A stretch of 64,000 nt of DNA from Pseudovibrio axinellae (GCF_900110875.1 NZ_FOFM01000001.1:868001-932000), one strand, 5' to 3'; positions 40,051 to 49,391 are shown, counted from the stretch's first letter. The notes: generated from the letters alone by a model not told the origin. Numbers and translations: made by a program.

Positions 40051-40713
40051 ATGAAAAATCGCGTGGCGTTAGTTTTTGGTGCAACTGGGTTGATTGGTAG
40101 CGAGGTCGTCCGGCTGCTGCTTGCCAGTGACGAGTATGCTGAGGTTCATGCCGTTACACGCAAAGAGTTGGGTATTGAGAGTAATAAGCTGCGTGCGCAT
40201 TTGACCGATTTCAGCGACCTCTCCTCCCTCCAGCTGCCAGATAACATTAGTGATGTGTTTTGTTGTCTGGGGACCACTCAGAAGAAAGCTGGCTCAAAAG
40301 AGGCGTTCTACGCGATTGATTTCCAGCTTGCCTTCGACCTGTCGCGGCTGGCACGTGAGGCTGGTGCGCAGCAGTTTCTCATGGTGTCTTCGATTGGTGC
40401 TGAAGCCGGCAGTTCCAATTACTATCTGAAGGTCAAAGGGGAACTGGAAGAGGCAGTTCGCGGGTTGTCTTATACTTGCACAAAAGTGTTCCGACCATCC
40501 TTGCTGCTGGGTGAGCGTGCAGAGCAGCGCTTTGCGGAAGGGCTAGCTGGATCGGTACTGCCACACCTTTCGTTTCTCTTCCAAGGCCCATTGCGCAAAT
40601 ATCGCCCAATCGAGGGCACTGCTGTTGCACGCGCATTGGTTGCTGGTGCCCTTGAAGGCGGGAACGGGTTTTGCGTTCTGGAAGGTGACGAGATTGCAAA
40701 GTTGGCTGGCTGA
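40051..40713 (+). CDS. NAD(P)-binding oxidoreductase (atypical SDR, HTATIP2-like)
   Basis: A 220-residue Rossmann protein with the N-terminal dinucleotide motif GATGLIGSEVVRLLL, FCCLGTTQKKAGSKEAF, and the conserved MVSSIGA and YYLKVKGELEE segments of the atypical short-chain dehydrogenase group that includes HTATIP2/YwnB-like proteins. Substrate unknown. A copy of an intergenic repeat begins 9 bases after the stop. Confidence 0.82.
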   Translation: MKNRVALVFGATGLIGSEVVRLLLASDEYAEVHAVTRKELGIESNKLRAHLTDFSDLSSLQLPDNISDVFCCLGTTQKKAGSKEAFYAIDFQLAFDLSRLAREAGAQQFLMVSSIGAEAGSSNYYLKVKGELEEAVRGLSYTCTKVFRPSLLLGERAEQRFAEGLAGSVLPHLSFLFQGPLRKYRPIEGTAVARALVAGALEGGNGFCVLEGDEIAKLAG

Positions 40714-41234
40714 GCGGCAACTCTTACCCGCCCTCCTCACACCACCCCATGCGAATCCTGTGTCCACATACACAGCGGCTGGCGGTGTGCTCTTTGCTGT
40801 TGCCTGAACCTATTTTAAGTGCTCTCTTATCTTCACTCTTTTATTATCTTAGTCGGATTGGGCAGTGTGTGCGGCATAATGGGGAAGAGAGACGCGAAGA
40901 TGGAAGGCCAGAAGAGCATGACATATATGCAAAACTACATCGTTCAGTAGACGGCCTCCACAAAAGCAAAAGTCGGCACGGCTTGAGACAAGCGTTCAGC
41001 AAGATCGCAGCAAATTGGATTGCAGTTTTTTGCAAAACACCCGATATTCAAACAACTATGCGATAAAATTAAGAACCGTAGATATCTCCGCGACACTCAT
41101 TGAAGCAAAAACACAACCATAAGTATATACAATTTTACCCATGCCATTTAGTATGTAAACGGCAGCGAATATGATCGTAGCATTTGGCTCGACGCTTGGA
41201 AGTTGTTCTTTTTTCTCTGAGGATCAGAAATATT
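40714..41234. other. Gene-poor gap with an intergenic repeat
   Basis: 521 bases. Apart from the repeat copy at 40722-40785, I see no convincing gene. The distal half is AT-rich. Confidence 0.4.
40722..40785. repeat. Intergenic repeat, copy A
   Basis: About 65 bases, roughly three-quarters identical by eye to 42466-42531. Shared landmarks are TCTTA-CC-CCTCCT, CCAT-C-AAT-C and TGTCCAC[AG]TACAC followed by GCTGGCGG. Both copies lie just after a plus-strand stop codon and in the same orientation. Confidence 0.6.
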
Positions 41235-41645
41235 ATGGTTATGCCTAACTCTATTAAGTTATTTGAAAAAATCACTATATGGTCACTTGTCATCTCGGTC
41301 ATTAGCGGCCTTATTTCCCCGCTTCAGCCTTCTCCAATTGAAACGACTCCCTCATTAATGTTTGGTGCCGTATTGTTCACTTTTGGCTTAGGAATAGGAC
41401 TAATATTGCTGGTGAGTAGGGGGCGTAGCGTTATCGCAAAATGGATTTGGATCATTCTACAAGTATTGGCTGTGATACTGCAGATCTATGATTTTCCTAC
41501 CAATGATTATTCCAACCCTTCCGTTTTCATTGGTTTGATTGTTGCTGCGGTGGGCATATTTTGCATTTTCCTGCTTTTTACTGATGAAAGCAAAGAATGG
41601 TTTCTAAGCAAGGAACACGAAAGAATGCAACGCTTACTTCGATAG
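41235..41645 (+). CDS. Small membrane protein of unknown function
   Basis: A 136-residue protein with about four hydrophobic segments (IWSLVISVISGLI, LMFGAVLFTFGLGIGLILLV, WIWIILQVLAVILQIY, FIGLIVAAVGIFCIFLLF) and a charged C-terminal tail. No family recognised. The start is ATG 41235 or 41241; GAGGA lies about 11 bases upstream. Codon use and AT content differ from the neighbouring housekeeping genes, which fits an accessory gene. Confidence 0.65.
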   Translation: MVMPNSIKLFEKITIWSLVISVISGLISPLQPSPIETTPSLMFGAVLFTFGLGIGLILLVSRGRSVIAKWIWIILQVLAVILQIYDFPTNDYSNPSVFIGLIVAAVGIFCIFLLFTDESKEWFLSKEHERMQRLLR

Positions 41646-41756
41646 GCTTTGAAGTTATAATTTGTGTTTGTTGTAGGTTTAGCTGTGTTGATAGCTGCGT
41701 AAAATGATGACTGTTGCCAGCTAAACCGCCCTTGTTACAGTGTAGTGAAGAAAAAA

Positions 41757-42440
41757 ATGTACAAAGCCATCATTTTTGACCTTGATGAAACGCTCCTTGA
41801 CCGTACCAGTTCCCTAAGGGATTTCTTTTGCGCCCAAGCTCAGCGATTGGAACTCAGCTATTCTTGTGGTGTTGAGCAAGCGCAGGAAAGGTTTTTGGAG
41901 TTGGACCAGCGTGGTCGGGTCTTGAAAGTTGATGTCTATCGCCAATTGCTCAAAGAGCTACTGCCAAACTCACCATTCTCTGAGAACGTGCTTGCCGAAG
42001 ACTGTGAAAGAAATTTCTGGCGCCATGCCAAAGCCTTTGACGGTTTTGATCGTCTGTTTGCTACTATATCGAAGCTTAATGCAAAAACGGGTCTTATCAC
42101 CAACGGTCGCACGCACATTCAGCTCCGCAGCCTATTGGCGCTTGATCTGGACCTTTTGGTGGACGCCTATCTGATTTGCCAAGCCGAAGGGCTGCGCAAG
42201 CCGGATATCGCTATATTTCAGCGAGCGGCAAATCAGTTGGGTGTTGAAGCTCAGGATTGCTTATTTGTTGGAGATAATCCGAAGGCGGATATACTGGGTG
42301 CGCAGAGTGCTGGCATGAAGGCTGCATGGTTTGATAATGGTGCCCTCCCTCCAGCGGGAACAGATTTCACTCCTGAGCTGGTCATACATTCACTGGGAGA
42401 TCTACAGTCGCATTTGAATGAGGTTTACCAGCCCGCTTAA
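41757..42440 (+). CDS. HAD-superfamily hydrolase
   Basis: A 227-residue HAD phosphatase. Motif I is FDLDETLLDR, motif II is TGLITNGRTH, motif III is the KPD of LRKPDIAIF, and motif IV is FVGDNPKADILGA. A helical C1 cap lies between motifs I and II. Probably a small-molecule phosphatase; substrate unknown. The frame also allows a GTG at 41745. Confidence 0.88.
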   Translation: MYKAIIFDLDETLLDRTSSLRDFFCAQAQRLELSYSCGVEQAQERFLELDQRGRVLKVDVYRQLLKELLPNSPFSENVLAEDCERNFWRHAKAFDGFDRLFATISKLNAKTGLITNGRTHIQLRSLLALDLDLLVDAYLICQAEGLRKPDIAIFQRAANQLGVEAQDCLFVGDNPKADILGAQSAGMKAAWFDNGALPPAGTDFTPELVIHSLGDLQSHLNEVYQPA

Positions 42441-42964
42441 GCAGATTGGTCCGTAAGCTAAGAATTCTTATCCCCCTCCTGTCTCACGCCCCCATACTAA
42501 TTCCATGTCCACGTACACGGGCAGCTGGCGGAGCGACCGTCAGTGTGGCGTGGGCTGGGCGGGGCTACCGGGAGACATAACGCATCCTCCGGCGGGTTCG
42601 TTGAAACACCCCTTGAAAGTCTTTAGTGCAGGGACCAAGCGGAAGCTGGTCACCCGATGGGCGTCTACACTGGCAGCTGCAGCTGTCAGGGACAGGTCAA
42701 ACTGTCCTTTACAGCAACTGCCCTGAAAAGTGAGTTTCGAAGCAAAGCCTTGTGTTTTGTGAGGGCTCACCGTGATGGGTAGGCACCTGCTCCCAATGCC
42801 TTTCGGTGGAGACCTTGTTTCATACAAAAACGCCCGGGCGAGGCGAGCAGCCAATGCCGAAGAAACTAATTTAACAAGTAGCGCAGGCACTGCCTGCTCG
42901 CCTTGCTCACCCCATATCTTTGGGGGATCACCGCTTCAACACTGCATGGCATACCCATGTGGTG
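42441..42964. other. GC-rich gap with stacked inverted repeats, possible structured RNA
   Basis: 524 bases between convergent genes. It begins with repeat copy B (42466-42531), then a GC-rich stretch without coding character. At the end, AGGCGAGCAG (42841-42850) pairs with CTGCTCGCCT (42894-42903), while GCAGGC (42883-42888) pairs with GCCTGC (42892-42897). The two stems are mutually exclusive. CCCC...GGGG at 42910-42925 adds another small hairpin. No known RNA family was recognised. Confidence 0.4.
42466..42531. repeat. Intergenic repeat, copy B
   Basis: Imperfect copy of 40722-40785 (see that entry), starting 26 bases after the HAD gene stop. Confidence 0.6.
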
Positions 42965-44317
42965 CTATTGGTGTTTTTTGAACAATTGCTGGATGTTCTC
43001 CAGCGTCAATGTGTTTGTTTCGGGTGCTTTACGCACCATATAAACTGCGCCAAAGAAACTCGTCACGACGAAAAACAGCAGTATTTGATTGACTGAGACA
43101 AACTGGTAGATCTTGGGAAATGCAAAAACAGCCAGAAATGTCAGGATCCAATTGAGGGAGACTGCCAGCGCCATGCCTTTGGCTCGTAGATGGCTTGGAA
43201 ACAACTCAGCCATATAGACCCACGGTAACGGCCCGATAGAGAACGCGAAGTTTACAACAAACAAAAAGATACCAGTCAATGTGATCCAGATGCCATCTGG
43301 TGCAGGCATGTCCATACCCCAGATGATCAGGAGCAGCGTTGCAGCACAGCACGGATACCCCATAACCATCAACGGCCTGCGCCCAATGCGGTCGATCAAA
43401 AACACGCTTAGCGCAGAGCCCAGGATCAACGCAGCCGCGAATCCGAGTGTGGTTAGAGTGTGAACGGAACTTTCAGGAAGGCCGAACTCCTCCAAGATAG
43501 AGGGGGCATAAAACAGCAGAACATAGACGCCGGACAGTTGCTGAAGAAGGAAGCACATGAGGGCAAAACCTGTGATCGGGCGCATATTGGCAGACAGCAG
43601 TTCTCTCCAGCCCCGCTTTTCTTGGGTGGCGATGGCATCCTGCCGCAACAATTTAACCTGCCGGATTGCCCAGTCTGGCGTTTGAGTTGGCTCCAACTTG
43701 ATAAAGGTGGCTTCGGCATGTCCGGCCTTGCCCACCATGGCAAGCCATCGCGGGCTTTCAAGAGAGGCCAGACTGCCTGCAAGCATGGCTACAGCCGCGA
43801 TGCCAGACATTAAGTACAAAAGTTGCCAATGATTGAAGGGATCACCTGTCAACGGCACGCGGTTGATTAGGGCTTCAGACAGGTAGGCGCTCAAAATTCC
43901 TAGTGAGACCAAGAGCTGAAAAGCGGCGAGCAGGCGTCCTCGTGCTTTGGGCGGCGAAATCTCAGCGAGATACTGAAGTGCTGCCAGACTAGAAATGCCA
44001 ATCGCGATGCCGACCAGCAACCGGGCACATGAGAGCAAGTAAAGCTCAAGAGCCAAGCCGGACAAAAGCGAGCCCAGGACAAATAACAGGCCAGAGATGA
44101 TGAGAGCAGAGCGACGACCATATGCGTCGCTTAGATGAGCACAAAGAAAGGCTCCAACTAATCCACCCAGCGGCAGCGCAGCAACAAGTATCCCGCGCCA
44201 ATAAGGGGGGAAGACAAAATATGCCTCCAGCAAATCGTAGGCACCGCCCACAACTGCCTCGTTGTAGCCATACAGGAAGCCGCAGAGCACTGCGACACAG
44301 GCCAAACGGGTGACCAT
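42965..44317 (-). CDS. MFS sugar porter-family transporter
   Basis: A 450-residue inner-membrane symporter of the sugar porter family with twelve hydrophobic segments. Signatures are GYNEAVVGGA in helix 1, DAYGRRSALI, ESPRWLAM, DRIGRRPLM and the closing PETNTLTLENI (PETK-like). It probably imports a monosaccharide or polyol with protons. ATG 44317 is chosen because AAGGGGAG lies 5 bases before it; the frame runs on to 44464 without membrane logic. Confidence 0.92.
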   Translation of the reverse strand: MVTRLACVAVLCGFLYGYNEAVVGGAYDLLEAYFVFPPYWRGILVAALPLGGLVGAFLCAHLSDAYGRRSALIISGLLFVLGSLLSGLALELYLLSCARLLVGIAIGISSLAALQYLAEISPPKARGRLLAAFQLLVSLGILSAYLSEALINRVPLTGDPFNHWQLLYLMSGIAAVAMLAGSLASLESPRWLAMVGKAGHAEATFIKLEPTQTPDWAIRQVKLLRQDAIATQEKRGWRELLSANMRPITGFALMCFLLQQLSGVYVLLFYAPSILEEFGLPESSVHTLTTLGFAAALILGSALSVFLIDRIGRRPLMVMGYPCCAATLLLIIWGMDMPAPDGIWITLTGIFLFVVNFAFSIGPLPWVYMAELFPSHLRAKGMALAVSLNWILTFLAVFAFPKIYQFVSVNQILLFFVVTSFFGAVYMVRKAPETNTLTLENIQQLFKKHQ

Positions 44318-44530
44318 CAGCACTCCCCTTTCATAACCCATGTTATGGTAGTGGATGCTTCCTAAATAAGCAGCGGATGCACAGCAGGAATTGCACCGGT
44401 TTTGGCAAGCACCTAATAAGGTTTTACATTGTTTTGCTAAATCACCCTTGATATCAGGGATCAATCTTTAGGTTAGCTCTGCGCATTCGCCCCTTGTAGT
44501 TTCCAATTATTAGTTCTTCAGGAATTCGTC

Positions 44531-44998
44531 ATGATTCAACTTCAAAATTACGATCCAGCACAGTTCTCACAGTTTAAGAAAGTCTCCACTACAGAATATG
44601 TGAAGGACATAATGTCCAATCACCGAATGGAGGAGCAAGCCGCAATGGCGAAGGCAAGTAACGCAATCACTGACGCTTTCCCTGACGGCATGAATACCGA
44701 CCAAAATAAATTGCTGAGCATTGTGCTGGAAACCGACGAGGGACCGACCTCAGTCGGGCACCTTTGGTATAGCTACACCAATGAAACCACCGCTTTCATC
44801 ATGGATTTCCTGGTTGATGCTGAACACCGCGGTAAGGGGATTGCGACTGAAGCTTTAATCATTTTGAAAGCTGCCTTGAAGGCAGATGGTCTTTCACGAA
44901 TTGGGCTTCGCGTTGAGCCGACAAACAAAGCTGCCATCCGTGTTTATGAGAAAATCGGATTTTCTGTGACCGGTTGGAACATGGTGAGTACTCTTTGA
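44531..44998 (+). CDS. GNAT-family N-acetyltransferase
   Basis: A 155-residue acetyltransferase. The acetyl-CoA loop is DAEHRGKGIATEAL (R-x-x-G-x-G/A), preceded by the beta-strand AFIMDFLVD and followed by GLRVEPTNKAAIRVYEKIGF. Substrate unknown. Single gene. Confidence 0.88.
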   Translation: MIQLQNYDPAQFSQFKKVSTTEYVKDIMSNHRMEEQAAMAKASNAITDAFPDGMNTDQNKLLSIVLETDEGPTSVGHLWYSYTNETTAFIMDFLVDAEHRGKGIATEALIILKAALKADGLSRIGLRVEPTNKAAIRVYEKIGFSVTGWNMVSTL

Positions 44999-45145
44999 TC
45001 GCGTGCCAGGTGAGTTTGAAGGAGGCTGTATTTTTGAATTGCGCACCATAGCTGGTGACAAAATGGTGATGCAACTTCATTTCCTTTTCAGGATTACCCC
45101 TGTTAGTTTTCAACTCTCCAAATGTGCGATGTGACCTAAGGACCT

Positions 45146-45778
45146 ATGATGATCGCTAGAAATGCAGTGAAAGCTCTTGCCGCGCTCCCTCTTCTCTTTG
45201 CTGTTAGCCTGCCCGCCCAGGCAGCCAAAAGCGAGACTGCAATATTTGCAGGCGGTTGCTTTTGGTGCATTGAATCAGACTTTGATAAGATTGACGGCGT
45301 CCTGAAAACCACCTCTGGCTATACTGGTGGCCGAACCGAGAACCCGACCTACAAGCAGGTTTCCGCTGGTGACACAGGTCACTTAGAGGCGTTGGAAATT
45401 AAATATGATCCAGCGGTGGTGTCCTATGAAGAGCTGTTAACTGCGTTCTGGCACTCGGTCGACCCAACAGATGCCGGTGGCCAGTTTTGTGACCGCGGTG
45501 AGAGTTATCAGACGACAATTTTTGCAACAACACCTGAGCAACTTGCAAAAGCGAAGGCCTCCAAGAAAGCACTTGAACGCTCTCAGGAGATTGGCGCGCC
45601 GATTGTTACCCCGATCCGTGCTGCGGCCACCTTCTATGATGCTGAGGGCTATCACCAGAACTATTATGAAAAGAACCCTGTACGCTACAAGTTTTACCGC
45701 TATCGCTGTGGCCGAGATCAACGGGTCAAACAAGTTTGGGGCGAGAACGCCTACAAAGGTATTCCCGGCGCCCACTAA
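45146..45778 (+). CDS. msrA: Peptide-methionine (S)-S-oxide reductase, exported
   Basis: MsrA repairs oxidised methionine. It has the catalytic GCFWC (37-41, nucleophile C38), the SGYTGG motif, and QFCDRG. An N-terminal signal peptide (AALPLLFAVSLPAQA) points to the periplasm, where it would protect envelope proteins. 210 residues. Convergent with the sugar dehydrogenase gene. Confidence 0.94.
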   Translation: MMIARNAVKALAALPLLFAVSLPAQAAKSETAIFAGGCFWCIESDFDKIDGVLKTTSGYTGGRTENPTYKQVSAGDTGHLEALEIKYDPAVVSYEELLTAFWHSVDPTDAGGQFCDRGESYQTTIFATTPEQLAKAKASKKALERSQEIGAPIVTPIRAAATFYDAEGYHQNYYEKNPVRYKFYRYRCGRDQRVKQVWGENAYKGIPGAH

Positions 45779-45830
45779 CGGGCTATCATGATGTGAGAGC
45801 GGACCAGCGGTGGCTTTGTGGTCTTACTCC

Positions 45831-47072
45831 CTACTCCTCATAGGAAAGACGGTAGATACCACCAGCACTATCGTCTGAAATGAGCAAGGAGCCGTCTCCA
45901 AGCTCAACCACATCCACCGGTCGGCCAAGATATTCGCCGTTGCTATCAATCCAGCCCGAGGCGACGATCATTGGCGTGCCCGGTCTTTCTTGTTCATCAA
46001 GCGGCACAAAGACCACACGTGCACCAATGGGGACTGAGCGATCCCAGGACCCATGCTGAGCGATAAATACACCGCCACGGTAGGCCTGTGGGAACATGTT
46101 GCCTTGATAGAACGTCATGCCCAGGCTTGCCGCATGTGCATCTAGCTCAACTTGGGGGTTCACAAGTGCGGGTGGAAGCGGATCACCAGCATACTCGGGT
46201 GTGCGCACTGTACCGCCGCCATACCATGGGAACCCGTAGCTTTTGCCCGGTTCCACGCCCTTGTTCAGCTCCTCAGGTGGGATGTCGTCGCCCATGCGGT
46301 CGACCTGATTGTCTGTAAACCAGAGATTGCCGGAACTTGGATGAAACTCCATTCCAACTGAGTTTCTGATCCCTGTTGCATAAACCTGGCGATCGCTGCC
46401 GTCATCGTTAATGGATATAATGCCACCAATTCCAAGGCGCTCGTAGAGCTCTAGCTTATTCTTTGGAGACACATTGTAGGGCTGCCCGAGTGAAATATAA
46501 ATGCGGCCATCAGACCCCTGATCACACACCCGTGCGGAGTGGGAGTAGCTTTCTTCTGCTGCGGGAATCAGATCACCCAGAGCGACGAGTACATTGAAGG
46601 CGGGTTTGCTCAATTCTTTGCTTTTCAACGCATCAGGAAAGCTCAAGATTCGGTTCTGTTCTGCAATCACCAGTGCGCCAGCGCTCGTAAAGCAAACGCC
46701 GTTGGGTATGGTGAACCTCTCAGCAGGTGCAAACTGGCGGACCTGTTCAACTTTATGGGTGTTTTGATCTTGCGTCAGAACCCACACCCTATCGCTGGTC
46801 GTGCCAACAAAAACGGTTTTGCCATCTGGGGCGACGGCCATGTGGCGTGCATCTGGAACCACCGCATAGGGCTCAATATGGAACCCTTTGGGCATCACAA
46901 CAACATTAGCGTTACGTGCAAGAACCCTCATCTGAGCCGCGTCTTGCTCGACAAATTCAGTCGGGACATCATCAACATCCCTTGTCGTTGGTGCTGCCAG
47001 TGTCGCAGATAGGAACAACGTACATGCACACGCTGTCACTGCGCCGTAGACAACAGTTTTTATGGTTTGCAT
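45831..47072 (-). CDS. PQQ-dependent sugar dehydrogenase-type beta-propeller (sorbosone dehydrogenase-like)
   Basis: A 413-residue periplasmic protein with a signal peptide (VTACACTLFLSATLAAP). It shows the six-bladed glucose/sorbosone dehydrogenase fold: RHMAVAPDGKTVFVGT, RNSVGMEFHPSSGNLWFTDNQVD, QHGSWDRS, and the closing LLISDDSAGGIYRLSY. It likely oxidises a sugar or aldose with PQQ; the cofactor is not provable here. Start supported by GGGAGG. It neighbours the MFS sugar porter only loosely. Confidence 0.87.
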   Translation of the reverse strand: MQTIKTVVYGAVTACACTLFLSATLAAPTTRDVDDVPTEFVEQDAAQMRVLARNANVVVMPKGFHIEPYAVVPDARHMAVAPDGKTVFVGTTSDRVWVLTQDQNTHKVEQVRQFAPAERFTIPNGVCFTSAGALVIAEQNRILSFPDALKSKELSKPAFNVLVALGDLIPAAEESYSHSARVCDQGSDGRIYISLGQPYNVSPKNKLELYERLGIGGIISINDDGSDRQVYATGIRNSVGMEFHPSSGNLWFTDNQVDRMGDDIPPEELNKGVEPGKSYGFPWYGGGTVRTPEYAGDPLPPALVNPQVELDAHAASLGMTFYQGNMFPQAYRGGVFIAQHGSWDRSVPIGARVVFVPLDEQERPGTPMIVASGWIDSNGEYLGRPVDVVELGDGSLLISDDSAGGIYRLSYEE

Positions 47073-47534
47073 CCGATACCCTCCCTTGAAACCTTGGGCA
47101 CTGGACTACAAAGTCCCACCTGGTTCCTTGATAATTTTCTTGATCGAGCTGTAAGTATGCATGGTTTTAAAGACTGAATCTAACACTCAGATCTAACAGG
47201 ACTTCGGTTTATAGGACCGGGAAAATTGGATATTTTCATTTAGCGGAAGGTGCGTTTTGTGGTGCTAGGCTATGACATAACATGATTTTGGAAGTGTGGA
47301 CAAAGCCCACAAGTAAGGAGCGCTCTTGCATTTGCCTCATTTTCGTGCCAAATCCTACGCATCATCAAGAGAAGGGCTGGCGCCCTCGCCAACCTGCCTA
47401 ACCGGGCAAGGTGGTTTCCGCCGAAAGGGATGTGGTTTCGAAATGAGGACTCAGTCTTCACCATTCGTAACAACCAAGCGGTAAATTCAATGGATTTTGC
47501 GCCAGTCCTCCTCGGGAAACCGAAGGAGGATTTA
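47073..47534. other. Divergent intergenic region
   Basis: 462 bases between divergent genes. The longer ORFs are not protein-like. It should hold the promoters of both neighbours. Confidence 0.35.
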
Positions 47535-47915
47535 ATGTTTGATCTTGCTAGTCAGCCACAATCGGCTTGGCAATCATATGTGTCTGAATGTGTCCCCCCC
47601 TCATTGCGAGAGGCGGTCGCACATATTGCAGATGATTTCACTGCTGACTATTTGCTCGACTGTCTAATACTGGAAAAAGGCTTACATAGCCGCTTACTCG
47701 CCAATTGCACGCGCCAAACCAGTATTGCATTGACAATGGAAGAGCGGACTGACCGCTTTGCAGTCTTGTTGCGCCTTTGGGCCGAAGGTTGTCACACTGT
47801 GGTTGATGAGCGCTTGTTTGCAGACACCGCACGCCGACGACCAGAGGAGTTAGAGGCGCTTCGCGAACATCTCAGGCAGAATGCTCTACGCTTGAAGACA
47901 TCCTCTAGACGTTAA
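47535..47915 (+). CDS. Small soluble protein of unknown function
   Basis: A 126-residue helical, acidic/arginine-rich protein (EERTDRFAVLLRLWAEGCHTVVDERLF). No family recognised. The ATG at 47535 has an ideal AAGGAGG 5 bases upstream, so it is preferred to in-frame starts at 47430 and 47490. It converges with the globin gene. Confidence 0.65.
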   Translation: MFDLASQPQSAWQSYVSECVPPSLREAVAHIADDFTADYLLDCLILEKGLHSRLLANCTRQTSIALTMEERTDRFAVLLRLWAEGCHTVVDERLFADTARRRPEELEALREHLRQNALRLKTSSRR

Positions 47916-47966
47916 GTTCTTCGGATCGGCGTACGGCTTCGTCACCGATCAGACACAAAATTTCAT

Positions 47967-48416
47967 TCAGGACGCCCGCGTCCCGAATTTTGCAGGTGGT
48001 GTTGAGAACGGATCTGAGAACATGGCAAGCCATAAACTCTGCGCAATGCGTTGCGCTGTTGCAAGAAGGAGTGGAGCTGCCTCGGGAGTGAAAATAGCAT
48101 GGACTTCTTCTTCAAAAAGATCCATCCATTCATGAAAGTTCTCAGTAGTTACACCTTGAATTCTAGCATGCGCAGGGACAGGTTTACCCTTATAGGATCC
48201 AGTCTTTAAAAGAACAGAGGCCCAGAAGTGCTTCATCTTATTGAGATGCGGACCCCAATTTTCGCCCATCTCTCGTAGAAAGATCGGACCAAGCGTTTCA
48301 TGCTGGCGCACTCTGCCATAAAAGCTCTCGACCAGTAAATTGATCTGGGCAGGTGTGATGGAAGAGTCGAGCGGTGTCCGCTCACGCGCTGATACAACAG
48401 GGATTTCGACAGACAC
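47967..48416 (-). CDS. Group III truncated hemoglobin
   Basis: A 149-residue 2/2 globin of group III. Heme-pocket residues are present: Y33 (B10), H57 (E7), proximal H83 (F8, in VPAHARI) and W129 (G8), as in Campylobacter Ctb. It probably handles oxygen or nitric oxide. It is the last gene of a probable minus-strand set headed by a CRP-type regulator: regulator, globin-like paralogue, thioesterase, this globin, with gaps of 59-80 bases. Confidence 0.9.
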   Translation of the reverse strand: MSVEIPVVSARERTPLDSSITPAQINLLVESFYGRVRQHETLGPIFLREMGENWGPHLNKMKHFWASVLLKTGSYKGKPVPAHARIQGVTTENFHEWMDLFEEEVHAIFTPEAAPLLLATAQRIAQSLWLAMFSDPFSTPPAKFGTRAS

Positions 48417-48489
48417 AGCTAACTTCCTATTCCTAAACCACGTTGCGCTTTAAAACCGGAGACCTGAACAAGACAATCGCAAGCTCAAA

Positions 48490-48918
48490 TCAAGTATTTT
48501 CATACTTGGCGCGCTGCTCCTCAGAGATTTCAACCGGCTTACCGTTATCATCAACGGCAACAAAGGTGAATTGCGCATTGGTTACTTTTTCGCGAACGCC
48601 AAAACGATGGCGCAACGCCCAAGCTTCAATCGCGAGTGTCACTGACGTTCTGCCAATACGAAGGACCCGCGTGTAAACACACATTACATCGCCCACTTTT
48701 ACAGGGCGAATAAACGTCATGCTATCAATTGCAACGGTAACCACGCGCTCCATGGTACACTGACTTGCTGCAATACCAGCTGCAATATCCATTTGGGACA
48801 CAACCCAACCGCCAAAGATGTCGCCGGAGGCATTTGTATCCGCTGGCATCGCCATCGTGCGTGTGGTTAATTCACCCACCGCTTCATCGACATCGCCAGC
48901 GTCATTTATATCAGTCAT
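48490..48918 (-). CDS. Acyl-CoA thioesterase (YciA/hot-dog family)
   Basis: A 142-residue hot-dog-fold thioesterase with the signature MPADTNASGDIFGGWVVSQMD and later FIRPVKVGDVMCVYTRV. It hydrolyses acyl-CoA esters in the cytoplasm. It lies between two globin genes on the same strand; the link between them may only be shared transcription. Confidence 0.92.
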   Translation of the reverse strand: MTDINDAGDVDEAVGELTTRTMAMPADTNASGDIFGGWVVSQMDIAAGIAASQCTMERVVTVAIDSMTFIRPVKVGDVMCVYTRVLRIGRTSVTLAIEAWALRHRFGVREKVTNAQFTFVAVDDNGKPVEISEEQRAKYENT

Positions 48919-48977
48919 CCTATTAAGGCTCCGTCCGTACTTCTCGCAAAATGATATGCATGGAGAAAGTTATCTGC

Positions 48978-49391
48978 TCAAGCTCGAAACATCGCCATGT
49001 GGAAGCAATCAACAACCTGGGTCGCACATTTCATCGTGTTGGTCCGAGCCGTCGCAGTCACGCAGCTTTCAACTGCATCTTCGAACAATTCCAACCAGTT
49101 GGCAATATCGTCACGAGATAACTGCTTTGCTGCCTCACGATATTTATTGACTGGGCGTCCCGAATAACTCTGATCTTTCATCAGAGCCGAACACCAAAAA
49201 CGGACGGCCTGCGACTCATAATCCTCCCAGTCGCATCTCATGCTAGTTTGATAAACCGCTCCCAGCTTCTCGTTCTGGCGCAGCTTTTGTGAATGTGCAG
49301 CAACCAGTGAACGTACTTGGGTATGTGTCAGATCAGGATGGACCGGGGTACACTCGTCATGCGGACGGATGTCAAAGTTATGGTAAGTCAT
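48978..49391 (-). CDS. Group III globin paralogue with substituted heme pocket
   Basis: 137 residues aligning along the whole length with the neighbouring group III globin, for example LRQNEKLGAVY, VRFWCSALMKDQSYSGRPV, NWLELFEDAVES and HMAMF. The pocket is changed: B10 Tyr to S34, E7 His to Y58, proximal F8 His to Y84 (VNKYRE), G8 Trp to H131. It therefore either lacks heme or binds it differently, perhaps through a tyrosine. The frame is intact, so it is not a simple pseudogene. Confidence 0.8.
   Translation of the reverse strand: MTYHNFDIRPHDECTPVHPDLTHTQVRSLVAAHSQKLRQNEKLGAVYQTSMRCDWEDYESQAVRFWCSALMKDQSYSGRPVNKYREAAKQLSRDDIANWLELFEDAVESCVTATARTNTMKCATQVVDCFHMAMFRA

Noticed and set aside
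42505-42890. ORFs on both strands in the GC-rich gap
   Set aside because: Neither has a ribosome site or a recognisable pattern; composition follows the GC-rich tract.
42541-42900. Cobalamin riboswitch, RNase P RNA, tmRNA or 6S RNA in the GC-rich gap
   Set aside because: The conserved core sequences of these RNAs were looked for on both strands and not found.
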